NCBI GenBank assembly: GCA_038255145.1
Contig: JBBSLP010000003.1
Location: 1-64,000 of the forward strand
DNA: 64,000 bases
Origin: WHTX01 sp038255145
GTDB lineage: Bacteria; Actinomycetota; Acidimicrobiia; Acidimicrobiales; CAIXPF01
Reading direction: 5' to 3'
The notes under the pieces are model-generated. The model did no database searches and had not been told where the DNA came from. It saw nothing but the letters and a program-made list of their open reading frames with translations. Positions 32,211 through 43,441 of the stretch are shown piece after piece. Position numbers and translations under genes: made by a program. Position 1 is the stretch's first letter. Every line of letters begins with the position of its first letter.

Positions 32211-34148
32211 ATGTCGGTCCTGCTCCGGCCCCACGTGCTCGTCATCGTCGGTGGCGGGCCCACGGCCACCTCGTTCCTCGAGCGCTTCGTGGCCAACGCC
32301 CCCGAACTGGTGGGGGAGGGGCCGGTCGAGGTCCACCTGGTCGAGCCCTACCCGGCGGGTGCCGGTCGCGTGTGGCGCCACGAGCAGTCCCCGTTGCTGC
32401 GGATGAACTCCATGGCCGAGGACGTCACCATGTTCACCGACGACAGCGTGACGTGCGCCGGGCCCATCCGCCCCGGCCCGGCGTTGGACGAGTGGGCCCA
32501 TGAGGTCGATGCCGGCCGCTTCCCGCCCGAGGTGGCGGCCGAACTGGCCGAGCTCGACGGCACCACCTTCCCCACCCGGCGGCTGCAGAGCGCCTACCTG
32601 CAGTGGGTCTTCGAACGGGTGGTCGACCAGGCCCCGGCCAACGTGCGCATCGTCGTCCACCAGGACCGGGTCACCGGGCTCACCGGGGATGCTGATGGAC
32701 CCCAGGTCGTGCACCTGGCCGGCAGCGACGTCCCCGTGGTGGCCGACGTGGTGGTGCTGGCCATGGGCCACATCGACGTCGGCCCCTCGACCGAGCAGCG
32801 CGTCCTGGCCGACTTCGCCGCCCGCCACGGCTGCTACTACCTGCCCCCGGCGTACTCGGCCGATGTCGACCTGTCGGGCATCGCCCCGGGCCAGACCGTC
32901 GTCATGCGAGGCTTCGGGCTGGCCTTCATCGACCTGACCGTGCTCCTCACCGAGGGACGTGGCGGCACCTTCAGCGAGGACGGGGCCGGGGGTCTGGTGT
33001 ACCACCCGTCGGGACGCGAGCCCCGCCTGTGGGTGGGCTCGCGTCGGGGGGTGCCCTACCGGTCCAAGCTCGGTTACCGACTGCAGGGGGCCAGACCCAA
33101 CCTGCCCCGCTTCCTGACCAACGACGCCGTCGACGCCCTCGTCGATGCCCACCCCCGGCTCGAGTTCCGGGCCCACGTGTGGCCGTTGCTGGCCAAGGAG
33201 GTCGGCTGGGCGTACTACCAGGAGCTGTTCACCGGCCATCCCGAACGCACGACCATGGCCTGGGCCGACTTCGACGCCGCCTACGCCCCCCTCGGCTGGG
33301 GTAGCCCCGAGCAGCAGGCCCTGGTGGCCGCAGCCGTGCCCGCCGAGGTCGACCGCCTCGACTTCGAACAGCTCGACCGACCCCTGCGGGGGAAGCGCTT
33401 CGACGGCCTGGCCGAGCTCGAGGACGAGCTGCGCCACCACATCCAGGGCGACGTGGGCCGCCGGGCCGACGCCGCCTTCAGCGCCGACCTGGGGGCGTTC
33501 GGCGCCTTCCTGTCCTGCTTCCGCCAGATCCCCCGGGTGGTGGCCTCGGGCCACCTGACCCCCCGGTCCCGGGTCGAGGAGCTCGACGGCTGGTGGTTCG
33601 GCTTCTTCAGCTACTTCGCCAGCGGCCCACCTCCGTTCCGCCTGCGCGAGCTGCTGGCCCTCAACCGGGCCGGCGTCGTGGGCTTCCTGGGTGCCGACCT
33701 GTGGGTCGAGGCCGACGACGAGGCCGGCTGCTTCCGGGCCGGCAGCGCCAGCACCCCCGACGTGGTCACGGCCACGGGCCTGATCGAGGCCCGTCTGCCC
33801 CGCATCAACGTGTCCCTGGCCCCCGACGAACTGCTGCAGGCGCTGCTGGCCGAGGGCGAGGTCACCGAGGACGAGCTCGTCGACGAGCTCGACGACGCCC
33901 GCCTACCCACGGGGCGGTTGCGGGTGTCGGCCGAGGAACTGCGGGTGTTGGACCGCGACGGCAACGCCCACATCCGCCGCTTCGCCCTGGGGGCGGGGAC
34001 CAGTCGGCCGGCGGCGGGCACCTTCGCCCGTCCCCGGACCAACGCCCCCGCTTTTCGCCAGAACGACGCCGTGGCCCGTGCCATCCTGTCCCTGCTGGCG
34101 TCGTCCGCCCCGGTGGCTGCCGGGGACCACGCCCCCGCGACCTCATGA
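32211..34148 (+). CDS. FAD/NAD(P)-binding protein
   Basis: This 645-aa protein begins with a dinucleotide-binding strand (HVLVIVGGGPTATSFLERF) and the segment GRVWRHEQSPLLRMNSMAED, typical of the large FAD/NAD(P)-binding (PF13454-like) proteins of actinobacteria. The start follows a GGGGGAAA site at 32201-32208. Its reaction is unknown; relatives occur near amino-acid hydroxylases and natural-product genes. The stop overlaps the acetyltransferase ATG (ATGA). Bases 32766-32805 are duplicated in the broken rhodanese gene. Confidence 0.8.
   Translation: MSVLLRPHVLVIVGGGPTATSFLERFVANAPELVGEGPVEVHLVEPYPAGAGRVWRHEQSPLLRMNSMAEDVTMFTDDSVTCAGPIRPGPALDEWAHEVDAGRFPPEVAAELAELDGTTFPTRRLQSAYLQWVFERVVDQAPANVRIVVHQDRVTGLTGDADGPQVVHLAGSDVPVVADVVVLAMGHIDVGPSTEQRVLADFAARHGCYYLPPAYSADVDLSGIAPGQTVVMRGFGLAFIDLTVLLTEGRGGTFSEDGAGGLVYHPSGREPRLWVGSRRGVPYRSKLGYRLQGARPNLPRFLTNDAVDALVDAHPRLEFRAHVWPLLAKEVGWAYYQELFTGHPERTTMAWADFDAAYAPLGWGSPEQQALVAAAVPAEVDRLDFEQLDRPLRGKRFDGLAELEDELRHHIQGDVGRRADAAFSADLGAFGAFLSCFRQIPRVVASGHLTPRSRVEELDGWWFGFFSYFASGPPPFRLRELLALNRAGVVGFLGADLWVEADDEAGCFRAGSASTPDVVTATGLIEARLPRINVSLAPDELLQALLAEGEVTEDELVDELDDARLPTGRLRVSAEELRVLDRDGNAHIRRFALGAGTSRPAAGTFARPRTNAPAFRQNDAVARAILSLLASSAPVAAGDHAPATS
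32766..32805 (+). repeat. 40-bp exact direct repeat, copy 2 (probable donor)
   Basis: These bases are identical to 8701-8740. Here they encode GHIDVGPSTEQRV in frame within a conserved region of the flavoprotein, so this copy appears to be the original. Confidence 0.9.
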
Positions 34149-34900
34149 CCGGTGGCCCCATGACCGATCTTCCTCCCCCTCGACCAGGTCCCGTGGCCGC
34201 GCCCGACGCCGGCGTGCTCGACAACGTGGTGTGGCACGCCCTCCACGGCCGCCAGGCGCCGTTGGCCGAGGTGGTGGGCACGGCCCGTCGCTTCCCCGTC
34301 GACGTGTCCCCCTTCGCCGGCGTCGAGGCCCTCGACGAGCGGGGCTGGGCCGATCTGGCCCAGCTGGCGGGACCGGGTCGCCAGGTGCTGTTGGCCCGGT
34401 CCGACATCGGCACCCCGCCGACGGGTTGGCTGGAACGCTGGCGCCGACCCGGCTACCAGATGGTGCTCGAGCCCGGTTCCGGTGACGAGGTGGTGGCGGC
34501 CGTGGCCGACGTGGGCCTGCGTGCCCTGGGCGGGCCCGAGGCCGCAGCCATGGCCGAGCTCGTGGCCCTGGCCCAGCCGGGCCCGTGGGAGGCCCGCACC
34601 TGGGAGCTGGGTGGCTACGTGGGTCTGGAGGAGGCCGGCCGGCTGGTGGTCATGGCCGGTCAGCGGATGGACGCCGGCGGCTTCACCGAGATCAGCGCCG
34701 TGGCCACCCACCCCGACGCCCGCCGCCGGGGCCTGGCCGCGGCGGCCACCGCTGCGGTGGCCCGGGGCATCCTGGCCCGGGGGGACCGGCCCATCCTCCA
34801 CGTGGCCGAGGGCAACGACAACGCCCGCCGGGTCTACGAGGTCCTGGGCTTCCGCACCCGTTCCATGATCGAGTTCGTGATCCTGTCCACCCCCCGCTGA
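34145..34900 (+). CDS. GNAT-family N-acetyltransferase
   Basis: This 251-aa protein carries a C-terminal FR47-like acetyltransferase domain. Features are EISAVATHPDARRRGLAAAA, the acetyl-CoA pyrophosphate loop (R-R-x-G-x-A), and the final strand-helix ILHVAEGNDNARRVYEVLGF. The N-terminal ~110 residues (VWHALHGRQAPLAEV) form the divergent half common in such two-domain members. It is translationally coupled to the FAD/NAD(P) protein. The acetyl acceptor is unknown. ATG 34160 is an alternative start. Confidence 0.85.
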   Translation: MTGGPMTDLPPPRPGPVAAPDAGVLDNVVWHALHGRQAPLAEVVGTARRFPVDVSPFAGVEALDERGWADLAQLAGPGRQVLLARSDIGTPPTGWLERWRRPGYQMVLEPGSGDEVVAAVADVGLRALGGPEAAAMAELVALAQPGPWEARTWELGGYVGLEEAGRLVVMAGQRMDAGGFTEISAVATHPDARRRGLAAAATAAVARGILARGDRPILHVAEGNDNARRVYEVLGFRTRSMIEFVILSTPR

Positions 34901-35218
34901 TCCCCGGTCACGCTCGCTGTCGGCGTTCTCGGCGGATTCCGTCCCGCTCTCCCACCGGTTCGGCGAACCGGACGCATGGGCGTACCGCTGGCGTAGGTGG
35001 ATGCGTGCAGTTGGCGGCCACGGGACGCGACACCCGGGATGCGACCGCCATGGAGGCCGGCGTCCACTTCGCCGCCTGGAAGCGAGACGGGACCCACCGA
35101 GAACCAGGGCCCCCCTTCATCAGCAGCAGTGAGCCATCAGCGACGGGACCTGAGACCGCCAGGCCCGACCCGACATCGTCAGGCCCGACCCGACATCGTC
35201 AGGCTCGACCCGACATCG
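34901..35218. other. Convergent intergenic region with a hairpin and tandem repeats
   Basis: These 318 bp lie between the acetyltransferase and an LLM gene facing it. A perfect 7-bp stem (CCGGTTC-GGC-GAACCGG, 34955-34971) may act as a terminator. Three 20-bp repeats end the region at the LLM stop codon. No credible coding sequence is seen. Confidence 0.6.
34955..34971. terminator. Small perfect hairpin downstream of the acetyltransferase gene
   Basis: CCGGTTC at 34955-34961 pairs with GAACCGG at 34965-34971 around a GGC loop. It lies 55 bp after the acetyltransferase stop. There is no T tract, so terminator function is a guess. Confidence 0.4.
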
Positions 35219-35220
35219 TC
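35161..35220. repeat. Three tandem 20-bp repeats overlapping an LLM gene stop codon
   Basis: AGGCCCGACCCGACATCGTC occurs three times (35161-35180, 35181-35200, 35201-35220; the third has one C-to-T change), and 7-8 bases of a fourth follow. On the minus strand each unit carries TGA; with a 20-bp period these fall in all three frames, with the first being the actual stop of the LLM gene. Confidence 0.92.
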
Positions 35221-36364
35221 AGGCCCGGCTGGCCCACTCGGCGGCCAGCAGCTCGTAGGAGCGGACCCGGTCGGCGTGATCGTGGGTCATGGTGGTGACG
35301 AGGATCTCGTCGGCTCCCGTCTCGGCCACCAGCACCTCGAGCTGGTCGGCCACGGTGGATGGCGAGCCCACGAACTGGGTCTCCACCCGGTCCACGACCA
35401 TGTCGCGCTGCTCGTCGGTCCACCGGTGGCGGGCGGCGTCGGCCGGGGTGGGGAAGGGGATGGCCCCGGCCCCGCTGCGGATGCTGTGCACCCACAGCCC
35501 GTAGGGGGAGGCCAGTTCCGCGGCGGTGGCGTCGTCGGGGGCGACGACCACATCGGCGGACACGGCCACGTAGGGCCGGGCCCGTGTGGCCGAGGGCTGG
35601 AAGGCCGCCCGGTACGAGGCCACGGCATCGAGCACCGTGGCGGGGGCCACGTGGTAGTTGGCCCCCAGGGGCAGGGCCCGCTGCCCGGCGATGCGGGCGC
35701 TCTGGCCGCCGCTGCTGGCCAGGACCCACAGCTCGACCGCGGCCCCCTCACCGGGCACGACGTGGGCCTCGACCCCGTCCTCGGACCGGTAGGTGCCCTG
35801 CAGCAGGGCGACGACGTCGGCCACCTGGGCGGCGTAGTCGGGGGCCACGGCCCCCTCCTGCTGGAGCATGCGGGCGGTCAGCGCGATCCGAGGCGAGCCG
35901 ACGAGGCGGCGCAGGTCGAAGGGTGCGGGGATGAGCAGGCCCCCCTCGGTGGTGTGGCGCACCCGGGGTGGGCGGGGCGGGCGGGCGGCCCGGGCAGCGT
36001 CGTCGGGGCGGGGCCGGGGCCGGCCCGAGCGACCCAGGCCCAGGTCGATGCGCCCGGGGTGCAGGGCGTCGAGGAGCCCGAACTGCTCGACCACGGCCAG
36101 GGGTGTCTGGTGGCCCATCTGCACCGCCCCCGAGCCCACCCGGATGGTGGTGGTGGCCCCGGCCACCAGGGAGATGACCAGGGGGGTGGCGGTGCCGGCC
36201 ACCCCGGGGTTGAGGTGGTGCTCGGCGATCCAGTAGCGCCGGTAGCCCAGGGCCTCGGTGGCCCGGGCCAGGTCGACCGTGTTGGCCAGGGCGTCGGCCG
36301 GTGTCGAGCCCGACGGCACCGGCACCAGGTCGAGCGCCGACAGGGCGGCCCGACCGCCGCTCAC
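35219..36364 (-). CDS. LLM-class flavin-dependent oxidoreductase (MsnO8-like)
   Basis: This 381-aa luciferase-like protein (GTG start) has the family blocks: TVDLARATEALGYRRYWIAE, then HHLNPGVAGTATPLV, RVGSGAVQMGHQTPLAVVEQ and a C-terminal TVADQLEVLVAETGADEILV. The pattern LG-Y-R-WIAEHH is typical of the MsnO8 subgroup. It is the last gene of a four-gene minus-strand unit (two acyl-CoA dehydrogenases, an NTF2-like protein and this). A Pro/Arg-rich insert (GRPRPRPDDAARAARPPRP) follows the GRSGRP loop. Confidence 0.85.
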   Translation of the reverse strand: MSGGRAALSALDLVPVPSGSTPADALANTVDLARATEALGYRRYWIAEHHLNPGVAGTATPLVISLVAGATTTIRVGSGAVQMGHQTPLAVVEQFGLLDALHPGRIDLGLGRSGRPRPRPDDAARAARPPRPPRVRHTTEGGLLIPAPFDLRRLVGSPRIALTARMLQQEGAVAPDYAAQVADVVALLQGTYRSEDGVEAHVVPGEGAAVELWVLASSGGQSARIAGQRALPLGANYHVAPATVLDAVASYRAAFQPSATRARPYVAVSADVVVAPDDATAAELASPYGLWVHSIRSGAGAIPFPTPADAARHRWTDEQRDMVVDRVETQFVGSPSTVADQLEVLVAETGADEILVTTMTHDHADRVRSYELLAAEWASRA

Positions 36365-36401
36365 GGGCAGCCAGGCTGGCGAGCGACGGCGCGCCGCAGC
36401 C

Positions 36402-36818
36402 TCACAGTTCGCGCTCGCGGGGCTCGACCCGGCGCTCGCGGTAGAGCCAACGACCCTCGGGGCTGCGCACGAAGCGGTCGTGGTAGCGGTTCACGCCGCG
36501 GACCCGGAAGCCCCGCTCGCCACCCCCGGTGACGATGACGAAGTCGGTCTCGGCCCGGGCGCGGTCACCGTCGACCTCGATCCACGGCTGGCTCAGCAGG
36601 TGCAGGGCGCGCCACTTCCCGGTGGTCAGGGTGTCGGCCAGGGCCTTCACCGCCGCCTTGCCCTCGTGACGACCGGCCTCGGTGATGAACACGCCGTCGT
36701 CGGCCCAGTTGTCGATCCATTCGTCGACCCGGTCGTCGTCACGTAGCTGGGCCTGGCGGGCGATCACCTGGCGGATGGCCTCGTGGTCACTCATCGGGTT
36801 GTTCGTCGGGACGGTCAT
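36402..36818 (-). CDS. SnoaL-like/NTF2-like protein
   Basis: This 138-aa cone-shaped-fold protein contains the usual NTF2/SnoaL_4 pattern: an N-terminal helix (DHEAIRQVIARQAQLRDD), WIDNWADDGVFITEAGRHEG and a C-terminal strand with FRVRGVNRYHDRFVR. Members include ring-hydroxylating dioxygenase-like small subunits and ketosteroid isomerases. It lies 9 bp after an acyl-CoA dehydrogenase gene, consistent with a role in steroid or aromatic catabolism, which is inference. Confidence 0.78.
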   Translation of the reverse strand: MTVPTNNPMSDHEAIRQVIARQAQLRDDDRVDEWIDNWADDGVFITEAGRHEGKAAVKALADTLTTGKWRALHLLSQPWIEVDGDRARAETDFVIVTGGGERGFRVRGVNRYHDRFVRSPEGRWLYRERRVEPREREL

Positions 36819-36827
36819 CAGGGATCC

Positions 36828-37976
36828 TCAGACGCCCATGGAGCGGCCGATGATCTCCTTCATGATCTCCGTCGTGCCCCCGTAGATGGTGGTCACCCGG
36901 GCATCGGCGTAGGCCCGGGCGATGGGGTACTCGGTCATGTAGCCGTAGCCGCCGTGCAGCTGCACGCCCTGGTCGACGACCTTGTTCTGCAGCTCGGTGC
37001 ACCACCACTTGGCCATGGCCGCGTCATCGGCGCTGAGCGTGCCCGCGTTCAGGGCCAGCACGCACTGGTCGACGTAGTGGGTGGCCACCTCGACGGCGGT
37101 GCGCATCTCGGCCAGCACGAAGCGCGAGTTCTGGAAGCTGCCGATGGGCTGGCCGAAGGCGGTGCGCTCCTTGCAGTAGTCCAGCGTCCAGTTCAGCGCG
37201 GCCTGGGCCGCGGCCACGCCGGCGATGGCGATGGACAGCCGCTCCTGGGGCAGGTTCGACACCAGGTGCACGAAGCCCTGGCCCTCGGTGCCCAACAGGT
37301 TCTCGACCGGCACCTCGACGTCGGTGAAGAACAGCTCGGCCGTGTCCTGGGCGTGCAGGCCGATCTTGTCGAGGTTCCGGCCCCGCTCGAAGCCGGCCAT
37401 GCCCCGCTCGACGATCAGCAGGCTCATGCCCTTGTGCTTCTGGCTGGGGTCGGTCTTCACGGCCACGATGACGATGTCCGAGTTGATGCCGTTGGTGATG
37501 AACGTCTTGGACCCGTTCACCACGTAGTGGTCGCCGTCACGGATGGCCGTGGTGGCCATGCTGGCCAGGTCCGAACCGATGGCCGGCTCGGTCATGGCGA
37601 TGGCGGTGATCAGCTCGCCGCTCACCACCCGGGGCAGCCAACGGGCCTTCTGCTCGTCGTTGGCCAGGCTCAGGTAGTACGGCAGGCAGATGTCGTTGTG
37701 GAGCGTCAGGCCCAGTCCGCAACTGCTGGCCCCGGCGTACTGCAGCTCCTCGGACAGGATCATGTTGTAGCGGAAGTCCTCGACCCCGCCACCGCCGAAG
37801 GCCTCGGGCACGTCGGTGCCCAGGAAGCCGTTCTTCCCCGCGGCCAGGAACAGCTCGCGGTCCACGATGCCGGCCTTCTCCCACGCCTCGGTGTGGGGCA
37901 GGATCTCCTTGGCGACGAAGCTGCGGACCGACTCGCGGTACTGGTCGTGTTCGGCCTCGAAGATCGTGCGCTGCAT
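36828..37976 (-). CDS. Acyl-CoA dehydrogenase
   Basis: This 382-residue FAD enzyme shows the full ACAD layout: AIAMTEPAIGSDLASMATTA, VNGSKTFITNGINSD, LPQERLSIAIAGVAAAQAAL and the C-terminal VTTIYGGTTEIMKEIIGR. ATG 37976 (MQRTIFEAEHDQYRE) fits the domain boundary; an in-frame start 21 bp upstream is less likely. The sequence resembles long-chain ACADs. It follows a second ACAD gene by 78 bp, suggesting a paired set for one pathway. Confidence 0.92.
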   Translation of the reverse strand: MQRTIFEAEHDQYRESVRSFVAKEILPHTEAWEKAGIVDRELFLAAGKNGFLGTDVPEAFGGGGVEDFRYNMILSEELQYAGASSCGLGLTLHNDICLPYYLSLANDEQKARWLPRVVSGELITAIAMTEPAIGSDLASMATTAIRDGDHYVVNGSKTFITNGINSDIVIVAVKTDPSQKHKGMSLLIVERGMAGFERGRNLDKIGLHAQDTAELFFTDVEVPVENLLGTEGQGFVHLVSNLPQERLSIAIAGVAAAQAALNWTLDYCKERTAFGQPIGSFQNSRFVLAEMRTAVEVATHYVDQCVLALNAGTLSADDAAMAKWWCTELQNKVVDQGVQLHGGYGYMTEYPIARAYADARVTTIYGGTTEIMKEIIGRSMGV

Positions 37977-38054
37977 GGCCGCGATGGTACGACCCACCCC
38001 TGGGGTCCCGCCTGCCGACGCGTCGAGCGCCGGCAGGCGTCCGCCGAGCCGGCG

Positions 38055-39266
38055 TCAGCCCACCCAGGGCGCGGCCGAGGGGTCGCGCAGCAGGCGGCGG
38101 GCCACCACCATGCGGTGGACCTCGTCGGGGCCGTCGTAGAGGCGGGCGTAGCGGGCCTCGCGGTACATGCGGTCGAGGGGGGTGTCGCTGGTGACGCCGA
38201 GGGCACCGTGGACCTGGATGGCCCGGTCGACCACGTTGTGGAGCATGGTCGCCCCCCAGAACTTGATGAGGCTGATCTCGACGCGGGCCTCGTCACCGGT
38301 GTCCATGGCCGCGGCGGCGTCCAGCGTCATCAGCCGCGCCGCCTGGATCTCGGCTGCGGACTCGGCCACGTAGCGCTGGATCTCGCCCTTGTCGGCCAGG
38401 AACGAGCCGTGGGCCCAGCGGGTGTTGGCCCGGTCCACCATGAGCTCGAAGGCCCGCTGGGCCTGGCCCAACCAGCGCATGCAGTGGAAGATCCGTCCTG
38501 GGCCCAGGCGCTTCTGGGCGATGGTGAAGCCCTCGCCCCGCTGGCCCAGCAGGTTGGAGAAAGGCACCCGCACGTCGTCGTAGACGACCTCACAGTGCTG
38601 GCCGCCGGTGTGGCCCATGGTGGGCACGGCCCGCACGATGCGGTAGCCGGGGGTGTCGGTGGGCACGATGATGGAAGAGAACTTGCGGTGCCCGTCGGCT
38701 TCGGGTTCGGTGATGGCGAAGCACGTGGTGAACGCGGCCCGGCTGGCCCCCGACGTGAACCACTTGTGCCCGTTGATGACCCACTCGTCGCCGTCCAGGG
38801 TGGCGGTGGTGCGCATCTGGGTGGGGTCCGAGCCGGCCACCTCGGGCTCGGTCAGGCCCACCGAGGGGTAGATGTCGCCGTCGACCAGGGGACGCAGGAA
38901 GCGCTCGCGCTGGGCCTCGTTGGCGTACAGGTGCAACATGATCGAGTCCTGCATGCTCATCGTGCCCACGGCGAAGCTGCCGTACTCGGAGCGGCCGATG
39001 ATCTCGTTCAGGTACACGAAGGTCATGAAGGGCAGACCGCCGCCGCCGATCTCGGCCGGGTGGCCCAGGGCCCACAGCCCCCGGCGCTTGGCCTCGGCTT
39101 TGAGGTCGCCCATCAGGGCCAGGGCCTCGGCGTAGGCCGGTGCGGTCATGTCGCCGTCGTAGCCGTGGTGCAGGGCTGGCTCGGCCTTGACCACCTCGTT
39201 GTCGATGAAGTCGCGCATGCGGGCACGCAGTTCGCGCACCTCGTCGGTCATCCCGTACGAGCCCAT
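38055..39266 (-). CDS. Acyl-CoA dehydrogenase (larger subfamily)
   Basis: This 403-aa enzyme opens the minus-strand unit, starting at ATG 39266 after a GGGGGA site. It has VGLTEPEVAGSDPTQMRTTA, VINGHKWFTSGASRAAF and the C-terminal RYARLYDGPDEVHRMVVARR. The DGPDEVH ending places it with the ACAD10/11-like group. It is divergent from a small membrane protein gene and co-directional with the next ACAD. Confidence 0.92.
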   Translation of the reverse strand: MGSYGMTDEVRELRARMRDFIDNEVVKAEPALHHGYDGDMTAPAYAEALALMGDLKAEAKRRGLWALGHPAEIGGGGLPFMTFVYLNEIIGRSEYGSFAVGTMSMQDSIMLHLYANEAQRERFLRPLVDGDIYPSVGLTEPEVAGSDPTQMRTTATLDGDEWVINGHKWFTSGASRAAFTTCFAITEPEADGHRKFSSIIVPTDTPGYRIVRAVPTMGHTGGQHCEVVYDDVRVPFSNLLGQRGEGFTIAQKRLGPGRIFHCMRWLGQAQRAFELMVDRANTRWAHGSFLADKGEIQRYVAESAAEIQAARLMTLDAAAAMDTGDEARVEISLIKFWGATMLHNVVDRAIQVHGALGVTSDTPLDRMYREARYARLYDGPDEVHRMVVARRLLRDPSAAPWVG

Positions 39267-39419
39267 CGTCCGTCCCCCGGTTCCCCACAGCCCCAGCGGG
39301 CACCGGGTGGCGCCCGCGCCGGACGCTACACGGCAGGTCGGTGCCCGGCGGCGGGACCGGCCGGTGTGCAGCAGGGCCGCCACCTGGCCACAATTGGCCG
39401 GTGACGAGCCAGGACGACG

Positions 39420-39974
39420 ATGCCGGGTAGTGGGGCCGGCAGCGCAGACGGCGGGGGACCCAGCCGCGGGGCCGGCCGCCTCGAGTGGCACGTCTCCGAG
39501 GAGTTCAACCATCGCCTGGGCTGCGGGCTCTTGACCGCCGTCGGCCTGCCCATCTGGTTCGCCCTCATGGCCCTGGCCCTGGGCCGCGAGGCCACCCTGC
39601 TGGCCTTCGTGGTCGCCCTGGTGCTGTTCCTCGTCGCCGCGGCGGTGGGCTTCCCCGCCCTGCGCCGGCTGCGGCGCATGCCCACCACCGTGGTGCTCGA
39701 GGACGGTTGGCTGCACCTGACGGGTCGGGGCCCGGCCCTGGCCCTGCCCGTGGACGCGGTGACGTCCATCGAGATCGGGCCGAACATCGGTCTCGAGTCG
39801 GTGCGCCTGCAGACCCGCCAGGGGCGCACCGTGCGCCTGCCCGGGGACTTCGAGGACCTCGACGGCATGGTGGCCGCCCTCGAGGCCGCCCACCCCGGCC
39901 TGACCGTGACCGACCGACGGGTGCCCGACGAGCTGCCACGGCCCGATGCGCTGCAACCGCCCGACGAGCCGTGA
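39420..39974 (+). CDS. Small membrane protein with PH-like cytoplasmic domain
   Basis: This 184-aa protein has two membrane helices (LTAVGLPIWFALMALALG and TLLAFVVALVLFLVAAAVGF) followed by a beta-rich soluble part (TTVVLEDGWLHLTGRGP, then LPVDAVTSIEIGPNIGLESV), a layout seen in bacterial PH-like or DUF-type membrane proteins. It overlaps the thiamine pyrophosphokinase start as GTGA. I do not recognise the family with confidence. Confidence 0.6.
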   Translation: MPGSGAGSADGGGPSRGAGRLEWHVSEEFNHRLGCGLLTAVGLPIWFALMALALGREATLLAFVVALVLFLVAAAVGFPALRRLRRMPTTVVLEDGWLHLTGRGPALALPVDAVTSIEIGPNIGLESVRLQTRQGRTVRLPGDFEDLDGMVAALEAAHPGLTVTDRRVPDELPRPDALQPPDEP

Positions 39975-40648
39975 CCCGGGTCCTGGTGTTCGCCGGTGGT
40001 GATCCCACGCCCGCCGCCGTGGCTGCCGCCCTGCCTGCGGCGAACGCCGTGGTGGCCGCGGATTCGGGCGCGGTGCACGCCCTCGAGGCGGGCCGGGCGG
40101 TCGATGTGCTCGTCGGCGACCTCGACTCCATCCCACCCCGGCTGGCCCGTGAGCTCGAGGCCAGCGGCGTGCAGGTGCGCCGGTTCCCTCCCGACAAGGA
40201 CGCCACCGATCTGGCCCTGGCCCTCGACGTGGCCCTCGAGCTCGGCGCCACCGCCGTCACCCTGGTGGGTGGGGGCGGTGGTCGCCTCGACCACCTGTTG
40301 GCCAACATCCTGCTGCTGGCCGCGGACGACTACGCCGGCGTCGAGGTCGACGCCGTCATGGGACCGGCCCGCGTCGCCGTGGTCCGGGGCGCGCGTCGGC
40401 TGTCGGGCCGGGTCGGTGAGCTGCTCAGCCTGCTGCCCGTGGGGGGCCCGGCCCACGGGGTCACCACCGAGGGACTGCACTACCCGCTGCGGGGGGCCAC
40501 CCTGCGCCCGGGCACGAGCTGGGGGGTGAGCAACCGCTTCGCCGACCGCGAGGCGGTGGTGACGGTGGCCGACGGCGTGGTCCTGGCCGTGGCCCCCGGC
40601 GACGAGCCCGACGGCCCCTTCGACCTGCATCCGGGGCCCCCGGGCTGA
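39971..40648 (+). CDS. thiN: Thiamine diphosphokinase (thiamine pyrophosphokinase)
   Basis: This 225-aa enzyme transfers pyrophosphate from ATP to thiamine to give ThDP. Motifs are AADSGAVHAL, VGDLDSIPP, FPPDKDATDLALAL (the metal-binding DxxD region) and the substrate loop LVGGGGGRLDHLLAN. GTG 39971 overlaps the upstream stop. Organisms using only the ThiE/ThiL route need not have this kinase; its presence implies salvage of free thiamine beside de novo synthesis. No thi box precedes it. Confidence 0.93.
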   Translation: MTRVLVFAGGDPTPAAVAAALPAANAVVAADSGAVHALEAGRAVDVLVGDLDSIPPRLARELEASGVQVRRFPPDKDATDLALALDVALELGATAVTLVGGGGGRLDHLLANILLLAADDYAGVEVDAVMGPARVAVVRGARRLSGRVGELLSLLPVGGPAHGVTTEGLHYPLRGATLRPGTSWGVSNRFADREAVVTVADGVVLAVAPGDEPDGPFDLHPGPPG

Positions 40649-40704
40649 GGGTGGGGGTGCCAACCGATCAGGGGCGAGGGGCCCGGGGTTGGTTACATGG
40701 AGGG

Positions 40705-41189
40705 GTGCACGTCCGCGCCCTGCTCGACGCCCCGGTGCCCGCCGGTGCCCTCTTCACCTGGGTCAGTGACCTCGATCGCTACCCCCAGTGGCTCGACATG
40801 GTCGGGTCGGCCACGCCCTGCGCACCCGGAGGGGGTGACGGTGAACCGGCCTGGGACGTCGTGCTCCAGGCCCGGTTGGGGCCGCTACGGCGGAGCAAGA
40901 AGCTGCGCATGGAGCGCACCGGCCTCGAGCCCGACCGCTGGGTGCGCTTCGAGCGGCGCGAACAGGACGGCCGCAGCCACGCCGGCTGGAAGCTCGAGGC
41001 CCACCTCGAGCCCGCGGAGCCCGACGCCGGGGCGGATCCCGCCGATGCCCTGGCCGCGGGACCGACCACCAAGCTGGTCATGGACCTGAGCTACGACGGC
41101 GGGTTGTGGTCACCACCGCTGGAGCACCTGTTGCACCGTGAGATCGAGCGGGGTGGGGACCGGTTGTCGGCCCTGGCCCAGGGGAGGGC

Positions 41190-41193
<4 letters not shown>
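40705..41193 (+). CDS. SRPBCC family protein
   Basis: This ~162-aa START-like protein begins HVRALLDAPVPAGALFTWVS, and has the DLDRYPQWLDMVG motif common in polyketide cyclase/RatA-type proteins. GTG 40705 fits the domain edge; a GTG at 40651 is an alternative. Its stop overlaps the GlgX start (ATGA), so the two are probably coupled. Its ligand is unknown. Confidence 0.7.
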
Positions 41194-43295
<2,102 letters not shown>

Positions 43296-43331
43296 GCGAC
43301 GGGCGAGGGTGTTCCGCGCCTCGCCGATGGG

Positions 43332-43337
43332 TAGTAT
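43332..43337 (+). promoter_or_regulatory. Candidate -10 element upstream of a glycosyltransferase gene
   Basis: TAGTAT is a good actinobacterial -10 sequence in the 146-bp gap after glgX, and TGTTCC 16 bp upstream could serve as a weak -35. The gene starts about 105 bp further on. This rests on motif likeness only. Confidence 0.3.
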
Positions 43338-43441
43338 GACCCAAGTCCTGATCGGCGCTCATGTGTGACGATCATGTTGCAACCGTTCGGCGCCCGTGCG
43401 GGGTTGTCGGGAACGGCGTCGGCGGAGGGAAACGAGGGCGG

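Noticed and set aside
36783..39404. Very long plus-strand open frame opposite two acyl-CoA dehydrogenases
   Set aside because: Typical antisense shadow in a GC-rich genome; the minus-strand genes have complete conserved motifs.
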